Assembly: GCF_003591485.1 (NCBI RefSeq)
Contig: NZ_QZCF01000008.1
Location: 1-64,000 of the forward strand
Source of the DNA: Paenibacillus sp. 1011MAR3C5
GTDB taxonomy: Bacteria; Bacillota; Bacilli; Paenibacillales; Paenibacillaceae
DNA: 64,000 nt
Reading direction: 5' to 3'
The translations under genes were made by a program, and so were the position numbers. Each line of letters starts with the position of its first letter. The stretch's first letter is position 1. This document shows positions 8,511 through 18,150 of the stretch, piece after piece. The notes below the pieces were generated by a model. It ran no database searches, was not told the origin of the DNA, and saw only the letters and a list, made by a program, of their open reading frames with translations.

Positions 8511-11500
8511 ATGAATATGCGAAAAAGATTGAGGTCGAAGGAAACTAAATTAATGTTTATTGTCGCATTAATTTGCTTACTATCACTCGGTTGGATCGTT
8601 GCTAAACAACCTATCGAAGCAAGCGAGAGGGGTACCATTTTTTCAGACATAGAGCCAGGCAGTGAGTATGAAGAAGCTTTGGCAAGCCTAGTGCAACAAG
8701 AAATTATTTTTGGCTATTCAGACGGGACCTACCGTACATCAGAAAAATTAAATCGCGAACAAGCAGCGGTTATTCTCGCCAGAGCTCTACAACTCAACCT
8801 GGAGGCGGTTGATGATCCCAATTTTCAAGATGTGAATGAAAGCTCCAAGTATTATAAGTCTATTGCTGCTATTGTAAGCGCTGGAATATTCCAAGGATAT
8901 TCAGATGGAACATTTAAGCCTGACCAATCGCTTACACGTGCGGAAATGGCGAAGATTCTCGTAGTTGCCTATCAGTTACCAGTAGAAGAATTAGCGGTAA
9001 ACCCTTTTAAGGATGTATCCTCAACGAGTTGGTATGCTCCTTACTTGGCTTCATTGATTCAAAATAAGATTACAACAGGAACTTCACTGACCACGTACTC
9101 ACCTAATAATGTAGTAACTCGTGGAGAAATAGCTTTATTCATCTATCGTTGTCAACAATTGTCGCAGCAACTCACTGAGCGAACAATCGAGTCTGAAGTG
9201 ACGACAATCACTTCAGATTCAATTCAATTAGGTAACGAAAGCTTTGCTTTAACTAATGATCAAAAAACTTGGATTACGCCTGAAAATCTTCCGATATTAA
9301 AAAAATCAAGAATAAAAGCTCAAATTATTGGAGGGAAAATAAGCCGGATTGAATGGGTTACTCTTTACGCAAATGGGCTATTAAATGATGAAAAGGAAAA
9401 TCCAACTGTAGTGTTAAAAGGTAATAGTGCCGTTATTGATGCTACCGTGATTATAAAAGGCGACAATTTGTCCATTAAAGACGCTACTATAACAAGGGAT
9501 TTAATTATAGAAAGCGATGTTCAAAAAAGCTTTTATCTTGAAAATGTACTGGTAAAAGGTTCGACGATACTATCTAAGCCACAAGAAATAGTTGCAGCGG
9601 AGTCGTATAGCACATTTGTTTCGTTGGATATCAAAAATAGCCACAATCCCAAACTGCATTTACATAATTCAATTCTGCAATCTGTTAAAGTTTCGTTGGA
9701 TAGTTTTACCATTAAATTGACTGGTGAAACCAAAGTTAATGAAATAGATCTATTAGTTGATGCTTGTATCGAAGCAGACGCAAGTATAACCATCCCCCTC
9801 GTCAGGGTTGGAACTGACGCCTTAAATATAGTGTTAAATGCAATGATAGATTCCCTTTTCATCGAAAATATGAATAGTAGAATTAACCTTAATAACGACG
9901 CTAAAATTGAAGATTTACTCTTGGAACTGAAAAATAATGTGACATTCATTTTTCTCAACTACGAGTTGATAAAACACAAAATTATTAGAATTAATGGGGT
10001 TCCAAATATAGAGTTGCAACCTTCGGCTGGCGGGTCACCTAACTCGGGAGAAAATTCTAATTTAATTTCAGCAAAAAATGCTGTTGCTTGGTTATTTTCG
10101 AACAGTACTAAAACAGCTTTGAAAGCTGGTGTGGACCAAGACACAATTGACGCTGCCAGTGCTAAAGTGAATCTGGTTGCCGACGGTGCGGAAAAGTCAG
10201 CGTTGGTCGCGGATCTTCAATTCGCACAACAGCTCTTAAACGCACAACTCGAAGCCATAGCTCACTTACAAGCAGCTACTGAAGCCGTAAATGAGCTATT
10301 CTCGGACAGTACTAAAACAGCTTTGAAAGCTGGTGTGGACCAAGACACAATTGACGCTGCCAGTGCTAAAGTGAATCTGGTTGCCAACGGTACAGAAAAG
10401 TCAGCGTTGGTCGCGTATCTTCAATTCGCACAACAGCTCTTAAACGCACAACTAGAAGCCATAGCTCACTTACAAGCAGCTACTGAAGCCGTAAATGAGC
10501 TATTCTCGGACAGTACTAAAACAGCTTTGAAAGCTGGCGTGGGTCAAGACACAATCGACACCGCAAAGGCAAAAGTGAATCTGGTTGCCGACGTTACGGA
10601 GAAGTCAGCGTTGGCGGCGGATCTTCAATTCGCACAACAGCTCTTAAACGCACAACTCGAAGCCATAGCTCACTTACAAGCAGCTACTGAAGCCGTAAAT
10701 GGGCTATTCACGGACAGTACTAAAATAGCTTTGAAAGCTGGTGTGGACCAAGACGCAATTGACGCTGCCAGTGCTAAAGTGAATCTGGTTGCCGACGGTG
10801 CGGAAAAGTCAGCGTTGATGGCTGACCTTCAATTCGCACAACAGCTCTTAAACGCACAACTCGAAGCTATTGCCCACTTACAAGCAGCTACTGAAGCCGT
10901 AAATGGGCTATTCTCGGACAGTACTAAAACAGCTTTGAAAGCTGGTGTGGACCAAGACACAATTGACGCTGCCAATGCTAAAGTGAATCTGGTTGCCGAC
11001 GGTGCGGAAAAGTCAGCGTTGGTCGCGGATCTTCAATTCGCACAACAGCTCTTAAACGCACAACTCGAAGCGATTGCCCACTTACAAGCAGCTACTGAAG
11101 CCGTAAATGGGCTATTCTCGGACAGTACTAAAACAGCTTTGAAAGCTGGTGTGGACCAAGACGCAATTGACACCGCAAAGGCAAAAGTGAATCTGGTTGC
11201 CGACGGTGCAGAAAAGTCAGCGTTGATGGCTGACCTTCAATTCGCACAACAGCTCTTAAACGCACAATTCGAAGCTATTGCCCACTTACAAGCAGCTACT
11301 GAAGCCGTAAATGGGCTATTCTCGGACAGTACTAAAACAGCTTTGAAAGCTGGTGTGGACCAAGATGCAATTGACGATGCGAATGCTAAAGTGAATCTGG
11401 TTGCCTACGGTACAGAAAAGTCAGCGTTGATGGCTGATCTTCAATTCGCACAACAGCTCTTAAACGCACAACTCGAAGCGATTGCCCACTTACAAGCAGC

Positions 11501-13637
11501 TATCGAAGCCGTAAATGAGCTATTCTTGGACAGTACTAAAACAGCTTTGAAAGCTGGTGTGAACCAAGACGCAATTGACACCGCAAAGGCAAAAGTGAAT
11601 CTGGTTGCCGACGGTGCAGAAAAGTCAGCGTTGATGGCTGACCTTCAATTCGCACAACAGCTCTTAAACGCACAACTCGAAGCGATTGCCCACTTACAAG
11701 CAGCTACTGAAGCCGTAAATGGGCTATTCACGGACAGTACTAAAATAGCTTTGAAAGCTGGTGTGGACCAAGATGCAATTGACGATGCCAATGCTAAAGT
11801 GAATCTGGTTGCCAACGGTACAGAAAAGTCAGCGTTGATGGCTAACCTTCAATTCGCACAACAGCTCTTAAATGCACAACTCGAAGCGATTGCCCACTTA
11901 CAAGCAGCTATCGAAGCCGTAAATGAGCTATTCTTGGACAGTACTAAAACAGCTTTGAAAGCTGGTGTGAACCAAGACGCAATTGACACCGCAAAGGCAA
12001 AAGTGAATCTGGTTGCCGACGGTGCAGAAAAGTCAGCGTTGATGGCTGACCTTCAATTCGCACAACAGCTCTTAAACGCACAACTCGAAGCGATTGCCCA
12101 CTTACTAGCAGCTACTGAAGCCGTAAATGGGCTATTCTCGGACAGTACTAAAACAGCTTTGAAAGCTGGTGTGGACCAAGACGCAATTGACACTGCCAGT
12201 GCTAAAGTGAATCTGGTCGCCAACGGTGCAGAAAAGTCTGCTCTAAAACAGGCCATTGAAATAGCTCAAAATTTACTTACCCAAGTCTTGGAAGCCCCGA
12301 CTTTAACGGGGACAGCTCTGAATGTCGACACCGTGCAAATTTCATTTTCAGATGATGCTGCGTGGAGAAACAAAATTTCCGGGGTTTACCTAAACGGCAA
12401 CTCGGTTCCCATCCACAGCTCTAGGGTGAATCGTTCTACCGCAGGAGTCATTGACATTAATCTTACTGGCGCTTCACTAAGCCCAGGAACACATCAATTT
12501 TCAATTAAAGCTGAAGGGTATGCGGACGCTGTCGTTACTATTGAAGTGCTCGTACCGTTAGCAGCCCCGACTTTAACGGGAACAGCTCCGAATGTCGACA
12601 CCGTGCATATTTCATTTTCCGATGATGCTGCGTGGAGGAACAAAATTACCGGGGTTTACCAAAACGGCAACTCGGTTCCCATCCACAGCTCTAGGGTGAA
12701 TCGTTCTACCGCAGGAGTCATTGACATTAATCTTACTGGCGCTGCACTAAGTCCAGGAACACATCAATTTTTAATTAAAGCTGAAGGGTATGCAGACGCT
12801 GTCGTTACTATTGAAGTACTTGTACCGTTAGCAGCGCCGACTTTAACGGGAACAGCTCCGAATGTCGACACCGTGCATATTTCATTTTCAGATGATGCTG
12901 CGTGGAGAAACAAAATTACCGGGGTTTACCTAAACGGCAACTCGGTTCCCATCCACAGCTCTAGGGTGAATAGATCTACCGCAGGAGGCATTGACATTAA
13001 TCTTACTGGCGCTTCACTAAGTCCAGGAACACATCAATTTTTAATTAAAGCTGAAGGGTATGCGGACGCTGTCGTTACTATCGAGGTGGATCCGCCGTTT
13101 GCAGCGCCGACTTTAACGGGAACTGCTCCGAATGTCGACACCGTGCAAATTTCATTTTCAGATGATGCTGCGTGGAGAAACAAAATTACCGGGGTTTACC
13201 TAAACGGCAACTCGGTTCCCATCCACAGCTCTAGGGTGAATAGATCTACCGCAGGAGTCATTGACATTAATCTTACTGGCGCTGCACTAAGTCCAGGAAC
13301 ACATCAATTTTTAATTAAAGCTGAAGGGTATGCGGACGCTGTCGTTACTATCGAGGTGGATCCGCCGTTTGCAGCGCCGACTTTAACGGGAACAGCTCCG
13401 AATGTCGACACCGTGCAAATTTCATTTTCAGATGATGCTGCGTGGAGAAACAAAATTACCGGGGTTTACCTAAACGGCAACTCGGTTCCCATCCACAGCT
13501 CTAGGGTGAATAGATCTACCGCAGGAGGTATTGAAATTAATCTTACTGACGCTTCACTTATACCAGGAACACATCAATTTCTAATTAAAGCTGAAGGGTA
13601 TGCAGATGCTATGGCAGTGATCATTATTGAATCTTGA
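8511..13637 (+). CDS. Giant SLH-anchored surface protein with helical repeats and Hb-interacting-domain repeats
   Basis: The 1708-residue product has a signal/anchor segment (about 14-37) and three SLH domains (about 40-215: FSDIEPGSEYEEA, FQDVNESSKYYKS, FKDVSSTSWYAPY) that bind secondary cell-wall polymer. A beta-rich region follows (about 220-505). Then come eleven 68-residue helical repeats (521-1261; AVNGLFSDSTKTALKAGV) that resemble the Cry-toxin domain-VI-related family. Five 90-residue repeats (1262-end; GVYLNGNSVPIHSS, IKAEGYADA) resemble the Shr-type haemoglobin-interacting domain. The ribosome site GGGGGA lies about ten bases before the ATG. It is probably a stalk-like surface protein. 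The haem-protein link comes only from domain resemblance; HID-like domains also occur in unrelated surface proteins. Confidence 0.85.
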   Translation: MNMRKRLRSKETKLMFIVALICLLSLGWIVAKQPIEASERGTIFSDIEPGSEYEEALASLVQQEIIFGYSDGTYRTSEKLNREQAAVILARALQLNLEAVDDPNFQDVNESSKYYKSIAAIVSAGIFQGYSDGTFKPDQSLTRAEMAKILVVAYQLPVEELAVNPFKDVSSTSWYAPYLASLIQNKITTGTSLTTYSPNNVVTRGEIALFIYRCQQLSQQLTERTIESEVTTITSDSIQLGNESFALTNDQKTWITPENLPILKKSRIKAQIIGGKISRIEWVTLYANGLLNDEKENPTVVLKGNSAVIDATVIIKGDNLSIKDATITRDLIIESDVQKSFYLENVLVKGSTILSKPQEIVAAESYSTFVSLDIKNSHNPKLHLHNSILQSVKVSLDSFTIKLTGETKVNEIDLLVDACIEADASITIPLVRVGTDALNIVLNAMIDSLFIENMNSRINLNNDAKIEDLLLELKNNVTFIFLNYELIKHKIIRINGVPNIELQPSAGGSPNSGENSNLISAKNAVAWLFSNSTKTALKAGVDQDTIDAASAKVNLVADGAEKSALVADLQFAQQLLNAQLEAIAHLQAATEAVNELFSDSTKTALKAGVDQDTIDAASAKVNLVANGTEKSALVAYLQFAQQLLNAQLEAIAHLQAATEAVNELFSDSTKTALKAGVGQDTIDTAKAKVNLVADVTEKSALAADLQFAQQLLNAQLEAIAHLQAATEAVNGLFTDSTKIALKAGVDQDAIDAASAKVNLVADGAEKSALMADLQFAQQLLNAQLEAIAHLQAATEAVNGLFSDSTKTALKAGVDQDTIDAANAKVNLVADGAEKSALVADLQFAQQLLNAQLEAIAHLQAATEAVNGLFSDSTKTALKAGVDQDAIDTAKAKVNLVADGAEKSALMADLQFAQQLLNAQFEAIAHLQAATEAVNGLFSDSTKTALKAGVDQDAIDDANAKVNLVAYGTEKSALMADLQFAQQLLNAQLEAIAHLQAAIEAVNELFLDSTKTALKAGVNQDAIDTAKAKVNLVADGAEKSALMADLQFAQQLLNAQLEAIAHLQAATEAVNGLFTDSTKIALKAGVDQDAIDDANAKVNLVANGTEKSALMANLQFAQQLLNAQLEAIAHLQAAIEAVNELFLDSTKTALKAGVNQDAIDTAKAKVNLVADGAEKSALMADLQFAQQLLNAQLEAIAHLLAATEAVNGLFSDSTKTALKAGVDQDAIDTASAKVNLVANGAEKSALKQAIEIAQNLLTQVLEAPTLTGTALNVDTVQISFSDDAAWRNKISGVYLNGNSVPIHSSRVNRSTAGVIDINLTGASLSPGTHQFSIKAEGYADAVVTIEVLVPLAAPTLTGTAPNVDTVHISFSDDAAWRNKITGVYQNGNSVPIHSSRVNRSTAGVIDINLTGAALSPGTHQFLIKAEGYADAVVTIEVLVPLAAPTLTGTAPNVDTVHISFSDDAAWRNKITGVYLNGNSVPIHSSRVNRSTAGGIDINLTGASLSPGTHQFLIKAEGYADAVVTIEVDPPFAAPTLTGTAPNVDTVQISFSDDAAWRNKITGVYLNGNSVPIHSSRVNRSTAGVIDINLTGAALSPGTHQFLIKAEGYADAVVTIEVDPPFAAPTLTGTAPNVDTVQISFSDDAAWRNKITGVYLNGNSVPIHSSRVNRSTAGGIEINLTDASLIPGTHQFLIKAEGYADAMAVIIIES
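10071..12290 (+). repeat. Eleven tandem 204-bp (68-residue) repeats
   Basis: Units share almost identical DNA, including the stretch ACAGCTTTGAAAGCTGG in nearly every copy. They differ at a few shuffled sites (TIDAAS/AIDTAK/AIDDAN; VADGAEK/VANGTEK). The mosaic pattern points to gene conversion or unequal crossing-over. Confidence 0.95.
12294..13637 (+). repeat. Five tandem 270-bp (90-residue) HID-like repeats
   Basis: Unit starts lie at about 12294, 12564, 12834, 13104 and 13374. The cores (SFSDDAAWRNKI...GVYLNGNSV) are nearly invariant; the linkers alternate between VLVPLA and VDPPFA. The last unit has diverged at its C-terminus. Confidence 0.93.
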
Positions 13638-13742
13638 TTATAATAAGGCATAGTTGTTATGATAGAATTACTTTCTTAACTCGTACGTACTTTCTATTAA
13701 ATTACTACAGGTGAGTTCAAATAGAGTTTGGAGTTGTTCTAA

Positions 13743-14339
13743 CTGAAAAAAAGAGGTCGAAAAATCGGAGCGGATGGAGAAAAAAGCAGGGAGTTGCTTT
13801 TGAAGATCGCAGCAAAACAATTTGCTTTATATGGATTCCATGAAACGAAAATCAGTACTATCGTAAAGGAAGCCAACGTGACACAGCCAACATTTTACCT
13901 ATATTTCAAAAGCAAAGAAGCAATTTTTCATGAATTGATTGATTTATTTAAAGCTAAGTTGCATACACGGGTTGAGCAAAGCAGACTCACTTCTGGTATT
14001 GAGGCGGCAGGGATGCTGCAACGAATCGCAAATAATATTGCCATGATTTTTCAGCTATTTCAAGAAAATGATCATGTCGCACGGATTGGTTTTTTTCTCT
14101 CAGAGGATGCTATTGAAATAAAAAAACAAATGGCAGAGCAAATTGAAGAAAACCTTACTGTAGAAGTAGAAAATGGATATTTCCATCCTAACTTTGATTT
14201 AAGCATTGTAGCCTCAGCAATCGTTGGTGTTATTGAACACCTTACATTAACAAAGTTATGGACAGGTTTAAAGACACCCGACGAGCTTTCCAAAGAAATA
14301 ACTAGGCTCTTTTTGTATGGATTAATTAGGAAAGATTAA
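13743..14339 (+). CDS. TetR/AcrR-family repressor, probably CTG-initiated
   Basis: An N-terminal TetR helix-turn-helix (VTQPTFYLYFKSKEAIFHELI) is followed by an all-helical ligand domain. An in-frame TTG at 13794 would give 181 residues but would cut off a typical TetR leader. The frame extends upstream to 13743 and encodes KKRGRKIGADGEKSREL just after a stop. The codon at 13743 is CTG, preceded by GGAG (13730-13733) at nine-base spacing. No ATG, GTG or TTG lies between the stop and 13794. I therefore favour a rare CTG start (198 residues). The target is unknown; the preceding SLH gene is the nearest candidate. Confidence 0.8.
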   Translation: MKKRGRKIGADGEKSRELLLKIAAKQFALYGFHETKISTIVKEANVTQPTFYLYFKSKEAIFHELIDLFKAKLHTRVEQSRLTSGIEAAGMLQRIANNIAMIFQLFQENDHVARIGFFLSEDAIEIKKQMAEQIEENLTVEVENGYFHPNFDLSIVASAIVGVIEHLTLTKLWTGLKTPDELSKEITRLFLYGLIRKD

Positions 14340-14386
14340 ATTGCAAAAGAAAATTACACAATCCCTGCTCTTGAATGATTAGATGC

Positions 14387-14424
14387 AAAAGACGCAAAGG
14401 AATCATATTCCCTAGCGTCTTTTT
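14387..14424 (+). terminator. Rho-independent terminator after the TetR gene
   Basis: AAAAGACGC (14387-14395) pairs with GCGTCTTTT (14415-14423), with an inner GGAAT/ATTCC stem and a trailing T run. The next 190 bases to 14611 hold no convincing gene. Confidence 0.8.
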
Positions 14425-14610
14425 AGTTGCTTTACACTGGTACATGTTTAATTTTAACATCAATTTTTAATCACGCATCTCGTCTCAGCTCAATTAACAC
14501 TTCAAGATCTTCATTTCTTCTTCCAATTCGATTGGCTTCCACAAATACAAAAGACCTAGCGCTTTATTAATTCGAGCTTTTACGGTAGGTAAATGCGGCT
14601 CACAAAAATG

Positions 14611-16131
14611 TTATTTCTTTAATAGCAACGCACAGCATTCAACGTGCGCCGTCTGAGGAAACATATCCACCGGTTGAACCCATTCCAGCCGGTATCCGCT
14701 GTCCAGCAGCACCTTGCAGTCCTTCGCCAGCGTTGAAGGATTGCACGACACATACACGAGCCGCTTCGGCTGCGCTTTCGCAATCGCCTGCAAGAGCGGC
14801 AGCTCGCAGCCTGTGCGCGGCGGGTCGACGACGACGACGTCCGGGCGGATGCCTTGGGCGACCCATTGCGGGAGCAGTTCCTCAGCTCGCCCCTCGAAGA
14901 AGCGCGCATTGTCGATGCCGCTGGCCCGGGCATTATCCCGCGCATCCGCAACGGCCTCCGGGATGACTTCAATGCCGCGCACCTCGCGGGCATTCTTCGC
15001 TAGCCACATGCCGATCGTTCCCGTGCCGCAATAAGCATCCACGACCAGTTCCTTGCCCGTCAATGCAGCCGCTTCCTTCGCCGCGTCGTACAGCTTCACC
15101 GTCTGCTCCGGATTGAGCTGGAAGAATGCCCGCGGCGACAGTGCGAATCTCACATCGCCCAGCGTCTCGTTCAGCCGCTCGTCTCCCCACAGTACCGTCG
15201 TACGTTCGCCAAAAATAAGCGGTGACTTGCCTTTGTTCACATTCTGCGCGATCGTCTTCACCATCGGCACCTTCTCGCGAATGCGCTGGACAAGCCTTCT
15301 GGCGTCAGGAAGCCGATCTACTGCTGTAATCAGAGTGAGCTGGACATGCTCCGAAGCCCGTCCTACCCGCGCCACAATCGTCCGTAACGCTCCCTCACGA
15401 GTCCGCTCATTATAGATGGGAATATCCAGCTCGCGAAGAACCTCCTTCGTTCCTTCTATCACTTCATTCACGATGGGATCCTGCACTTCACAGCCGCTAA
15501 TGTCGACCAATCGATGCGAGCCTGCAGCATACAAGCCGGTTACGATCTCTTCACCTTGCCGTCCCGCTTGAAGCTGCGCCTTGTTACGATAACCCCAAGG
15601 GTTGTCCATGCCCAGAATAGACCTCATCGGCAACGAATCGATGCCGGCATATCGCTGGAACGCTTCCCGCACTATCTCTTCTTTGGCCGTAAGCTGCGCC
15701 TCGTACGTCATATGCTGCAGCTGGCATCCCCCGCATTCTTCGTAGACCGGGCATGGAGGCTGCTGGCGATGCGGCGACTTTTTCTCAATCTCCGTGACCC
15801 TAGCTTGAATATAGCCGCGTTCCGCCTTCGTCACCTGCGCTTTTACCACTTCACCGGGCAGCGCTCCTTCGATAAAGACCGCCTTCCGTTTGTAATAGCC
15901 GACGCCTTCACCATTAATACCGATGCGCTTGATTGTAATGACAATACGATCGCCCGCTTTCACCTCTTCAGCAGACGAGTGAGCGCTTAGCGATGGGTTG
16001 GCCTTTGTTTTGCTTCCGCTATGCCCCGCATGATGCGCTCGATCCTTTCTTTCCCCTCTATTCCCTGCATCCTTCCCCTTGTTCTGGCCTCTATTACGAT
16101 CCGCTCTCTTGTCTTCCATTCGTGCCATCAT
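14611..16131 (-). CDS. rlmD: 23S rRNA (uracil-C5)-methyltransferase, RlmCD/RumA family
   Basis: This SAM-dependent enzyme forms 5-methyluridine in 23S rRNA. Visible are a basic low-complexity N-terminus (about 1-45), a TRAM RNA-binding domain (about 55-115), an iron-sulphur cysteine cluster (CPVYEECGGC), a SAM motif (VVDAYCGTGTIG), VDPPRTGC, and the catalytic Cys in VSCNPSTLAKD. ATG at 16131 has GGAG at seven-base spacing; the upstream ATG at 16161 has none. Firmicutes often carry one enzyme (RlmCD) that modifies two positions, so the exact target (U747/U1939) is not decided by sequence. The GC-rich composition contrasts with the AT-rich genes to the left. Confidence 0.93.
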   Translation of the reverse strand: MMARMEDKRADRNRGQNKGKDAGNRGERKDRAHHAGHSGSKTKANPSLSAHSSAEEVKAGDRIVITIKRIGINGEGVGYYKRKAVFIEGALPGEVVKAQVTKAERGYIQARVTEIEKKSPHRQQPPCPVYEECGGCQLQHMTYEAQLTAKEEIVREAFQRYAGIDSLPMRSILGMDNPWGYRNKAQLQAGRQGEEIVTGLYAAGSHRLVDISGCEVQDPIVNEVIEGTKEVLRELDIPIYNERTREGALRTIVARVGRASEHVQLTLITAVDRLPDARRLVQRIREKVPMVKTIAQNVNKGKSPLIFGERTTVLWGDERLNETLGDVRFALSPRAFFQLNPEQTVKLYDAAKEAAALTGKELVVDAYCGTGTIGMWLAKNAREVRGIEVIPEAVADARDNARASGIDNARFFEGRAEELLPQWVAQGIRPDVVVVDPPRTGCELPLLQAIAKAQPKRLVYVSCNPSTLAKDCKVLLDSGYRLEWVQPVDMFPQTAHVECCALLLKK

Positions 16132-16282
16132 GTATTCGCTCCGTTTCCACACTTGGTACATTCACTATACCATAGCGCATCCCCAATCCCAACGGTAGCA
16201 TCAGCCAGTTCTCTTGCATCCATCCCGCGAGCAAGCTATGTTATGATTAGAAGAACAAGATGAACGAGGAGGCCAAGCAGTC

Positions 16283-16825
16283 ATGTTTCAACGCAAGAAA
16301 AAATCAGCATCCGGCTCAGCGCCTTCCGGCAAACGCGGTCTGTACATGACTCGCGTATTTAACGTGCCTAAGGAAGTGTTGTTCGAGCTGTTCACCCAAG
16401 GCGAACATATGAAAAACTGGTGGGGCCCGCGAGGATACGAAATGACCATCCTCTCCCAAAAGCTGATACCCGGCGGGATCATTCATTATAAGCAGCTATC
16501 CCCTGAAGGCAATGTGATGTGGGGCAAATTTACATACCGGGAAATTGCGGGACCGGACAAGCTTGTCTATGCGAACTCCTTTGCAGACGAGACTGGCAAG
16601 ACCGTCAGAGCTTACTTCAGCAAGGATTGGCCGCTAGAAATATTGAATACGGTGACCTTCGAAGAGCAAGAGGATGGGACAACAAAGCTGACCTTGCACG
16701 GTCTGCCCGAGGATGCCAAAAAAGCTGAGATGCGCGTGTTCGAAGCGCTCCGTGACCATCTGCGGCAAGGCTTCGCCGAGACATTCGACCTGCTGGACGA
16801 ATATATACAGAATAGGTCCGTTTAA
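16283..16825 (+). CDS. SRPBCC/AHSA1-domain protein
   Basis: This 180-residue protein has an Activator-of-Hsp90-ATPase-homologue fold. The signatures are TRVFNVPKEVLFELFT near the N-terminus, KNWWGPRGYEMTI, and a C-terminal FAETFDLLDEYI helix. These start-domain proteins bind hydrophobic ligands; most bacterial members have no proven function. AGGAGG lies ten bases before the ATG. The basic first 15 residues are probably disordered. It stands alone between divergent and convergent neighbours and shares a bidirectional terminator with the M42 peptidase. Confidence 0.85.
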   Translation: MFQRKKKSASGSAPSGKRGLYMTRVFNVPKEVLFELFTQGEHMKNWWGPRGYEMTILSQKLIPGGIIHYKQLSPEGNVMWGKFTYREIAGPDKLVYANSFADETGKTVRAYFSKDWPLEILNTVTFEEQEDGTTKLTLHGLPEDAKKAEMRVFEALRDHLRQGFAETFDLLDEYIQNRSV

Positions 16826-16828
16826 AAG

Positions 16829-16884
16829 AAAGGCGCAGTGCACTGGAAGGGAATTTATCCCTAGACAGTGTCTGCGCCTTTTTA
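16829..16884. terminator. Bidirectional terminator
   Basis: AAAGGCGCAG (16829-16838) pairs with CTGCGCCTTT (16872-16881), with inner CACTG/CAGTG and AGGGA/TCCCT stems and T runs in both directions. It separates the convergent AHSA1 and peptidase genes. Confidence 0.87.
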
Positions 16885-16894
16885 CGATCAACCT

Positions 16895-17947
16895 CTACTC
16901 TTCCATCACATATGCAATTAGGAGCGCAGCTGTATTCACGACCGCTTCCTCATGGGTACGCTCCATGCCATGAGAAGCATGTACTCCCGGACCCATTAAT
17001 GCAGCACGAATGTTGCTTCCACCTCTTAAGGCTGCCGATGCATCAGATCCATAATGAGGATAAATATCCACTGCATGTGGAATGCCTTCCCGCTTCGCTA
17101 ATTCAATAAGACGTGTCGTCATCCCATAATCGTAAGGACCCGAGGAGTCCTTTGCGCAGATGGACACATCCTTCTCCGTCGCTGACAGATCGTCGCCAAG
17201 CGCCCCCATATCCAGGGCAAGCAGCTCCGTAATATCCGGCGGAATGAAGGCACAGCCATGTCCAACCTCTTCATAAGTGGAGATCAGCAGCTTTACAGTG
17301 TACGCTGGCGACTTCCCTTCCCTCTTCAGCCATTCCAAAAATCCGAGCAGCGCCGCTACGCTTGCCTTGTCATCCAGATGGCGGGATTTGATCCAGCCGT
17401 TCGGCAATATGCGGGTTCTTGGATCCCATGAGATAAAGTCTCCAACCGAAATACCAAGCTTCAGCGTATCTTCTTTGGATGTAACGGATTCGTCGATACG
17501 AATCTCCATGTTCTGTTCTTCCCGCTTCATATCGCGAGCGTCGCTATAGACATGCACCGAAGGCTTGGTCGTCAGCACCGTTCCTTCATAGTTGCGGCCA
17601 TCCCTGGTATGGATGACACAATATTCTCCCTCTACCGTTCCCATGGCATAACCACCTACAGGAGTAAACCGGATCATGCCGTTTGATTTGATCGAACGAA
17701 CCATAGCCCCCAGCGTATCCACATGCGCGGACACCCCGATGACTTTATCCGTACGCTTACCCGGAATCGTAATGATGCCCGTTCCCTTCGGTGTCTGCTC
17801 CATCGTGTAGCCTAAGCTCTCCACTTCTTTGCGCAATTCATCCATAATCGCCATGCAATAGCCGCTTGGACTCGGAATGCTCAGAAGCTGACTTAATTGA
17901 CGAATCATATATTCCCGATTAAGCTCGGGTTTTAATGCGTTAGACAT
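16895..17947 (-). CDS. M42-family metallo-aminopeptidase
   Basis: This co-catalytic metal aminopeptidase has 350 residues. Conserved ligands are visible in order: His in SAHVDTLGAM, Asp in HLDDKASVAALLG, the Glu pair in STYEEVGHG, Asp in LLALDMGALGD and His in PGVHASHGMER. Members (FrvX, TET, YsdC, PepA-like) trim peptides in the cytoplasm, and no signal peptide is present here. AAGGAG lies nine bases before the ATG. The protein is the usual family length. The substrate cannot be read from sequence. Confidence 0.92.
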   Translation of the reverse strand: MSNALKPELNREYMIRQLSQLLSIPSPSGYCMAIMDELRKEVESLGYTMEQTPKGTGIITIPGKRTDKVIGVSAHVDTLGAMVRSIKSNGMIRFTPVGGYAMGTVEGEYCVIHTRDGRNYEGTVLTTKPSVHVYSDARDMKREEQNMEIRIDESVTSKEDTLKLGISVGDFISWDPRTRILPNGWIKSRHLDDKASVAALLGFLEWLKREGKSPAYTVKLLISTYEEVGHGCAFIPPDITELLALDMGALGDDLSATEKDVSICAKDSSGPYDYGMTTRLIELAKREGIPHAVDIYPHYGSDASAALRGGSNIRAALMGPGVHASHGMERTHEEAVVNTAALLIAYVMEE

Positions 17948-18079
17948 GATGCTGCACTCCTTTTTTATAGATCACAACCAGTGATTTTGATCTTTTCATC
18001 TTACCATATCTTCCGAATTGGAAACCAAACTCCTTGCCTGGCCTGCCCTCACGGCCTTCAAACGCCCAAAAACACAATT

Positions 18080-18096
18080 GATTTCTATCAGAAATC
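18080..18096. repeat. Perfect inverted repeat upstream of the chitinase -35 box
   Basis: GATTTCT-ATC-AGAAATC, a 7-bp perfect dyad ending nine bases before the TTGACA box. It is a candidate activator or repressor site. Confidence 0.5.
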
Positions 18097-18104
18097 ATTC
18101 CATA

Positions 18105-18133
18105 TTGACAAAAATAAAAACATTCATTAACAC
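18105..18133 (+). promoter_or_regulatory. Candidate promoter of the chitinase gene
   Basis: TTGACA (18105-18110), 17-base spacer, TAACAC (18128-18133). It would give a leader of about 480 bases. The rest of the 670-base gap (17948-18617) holds the two repeats listed here and no gene I can support. Confidence 0.45.
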
Positions 18134-18150
18134 TGTGTATATTTTGTAAA

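Noticed and set aside
9533..10144. Minus-strand frames of 141 and 61 codons inside the SLH gene
   Set aside because: Antisense shadows of the repeat-rich reading frame.
14494..14605. Short minus-strand frame ending TVKARINKALGLLYLWKPIE and following residues
   Set aside because: About 37 codons with no start or ribosome site. It resembles the tail of a helix-turn-helix regulator but is too short to call; at most a remnant.
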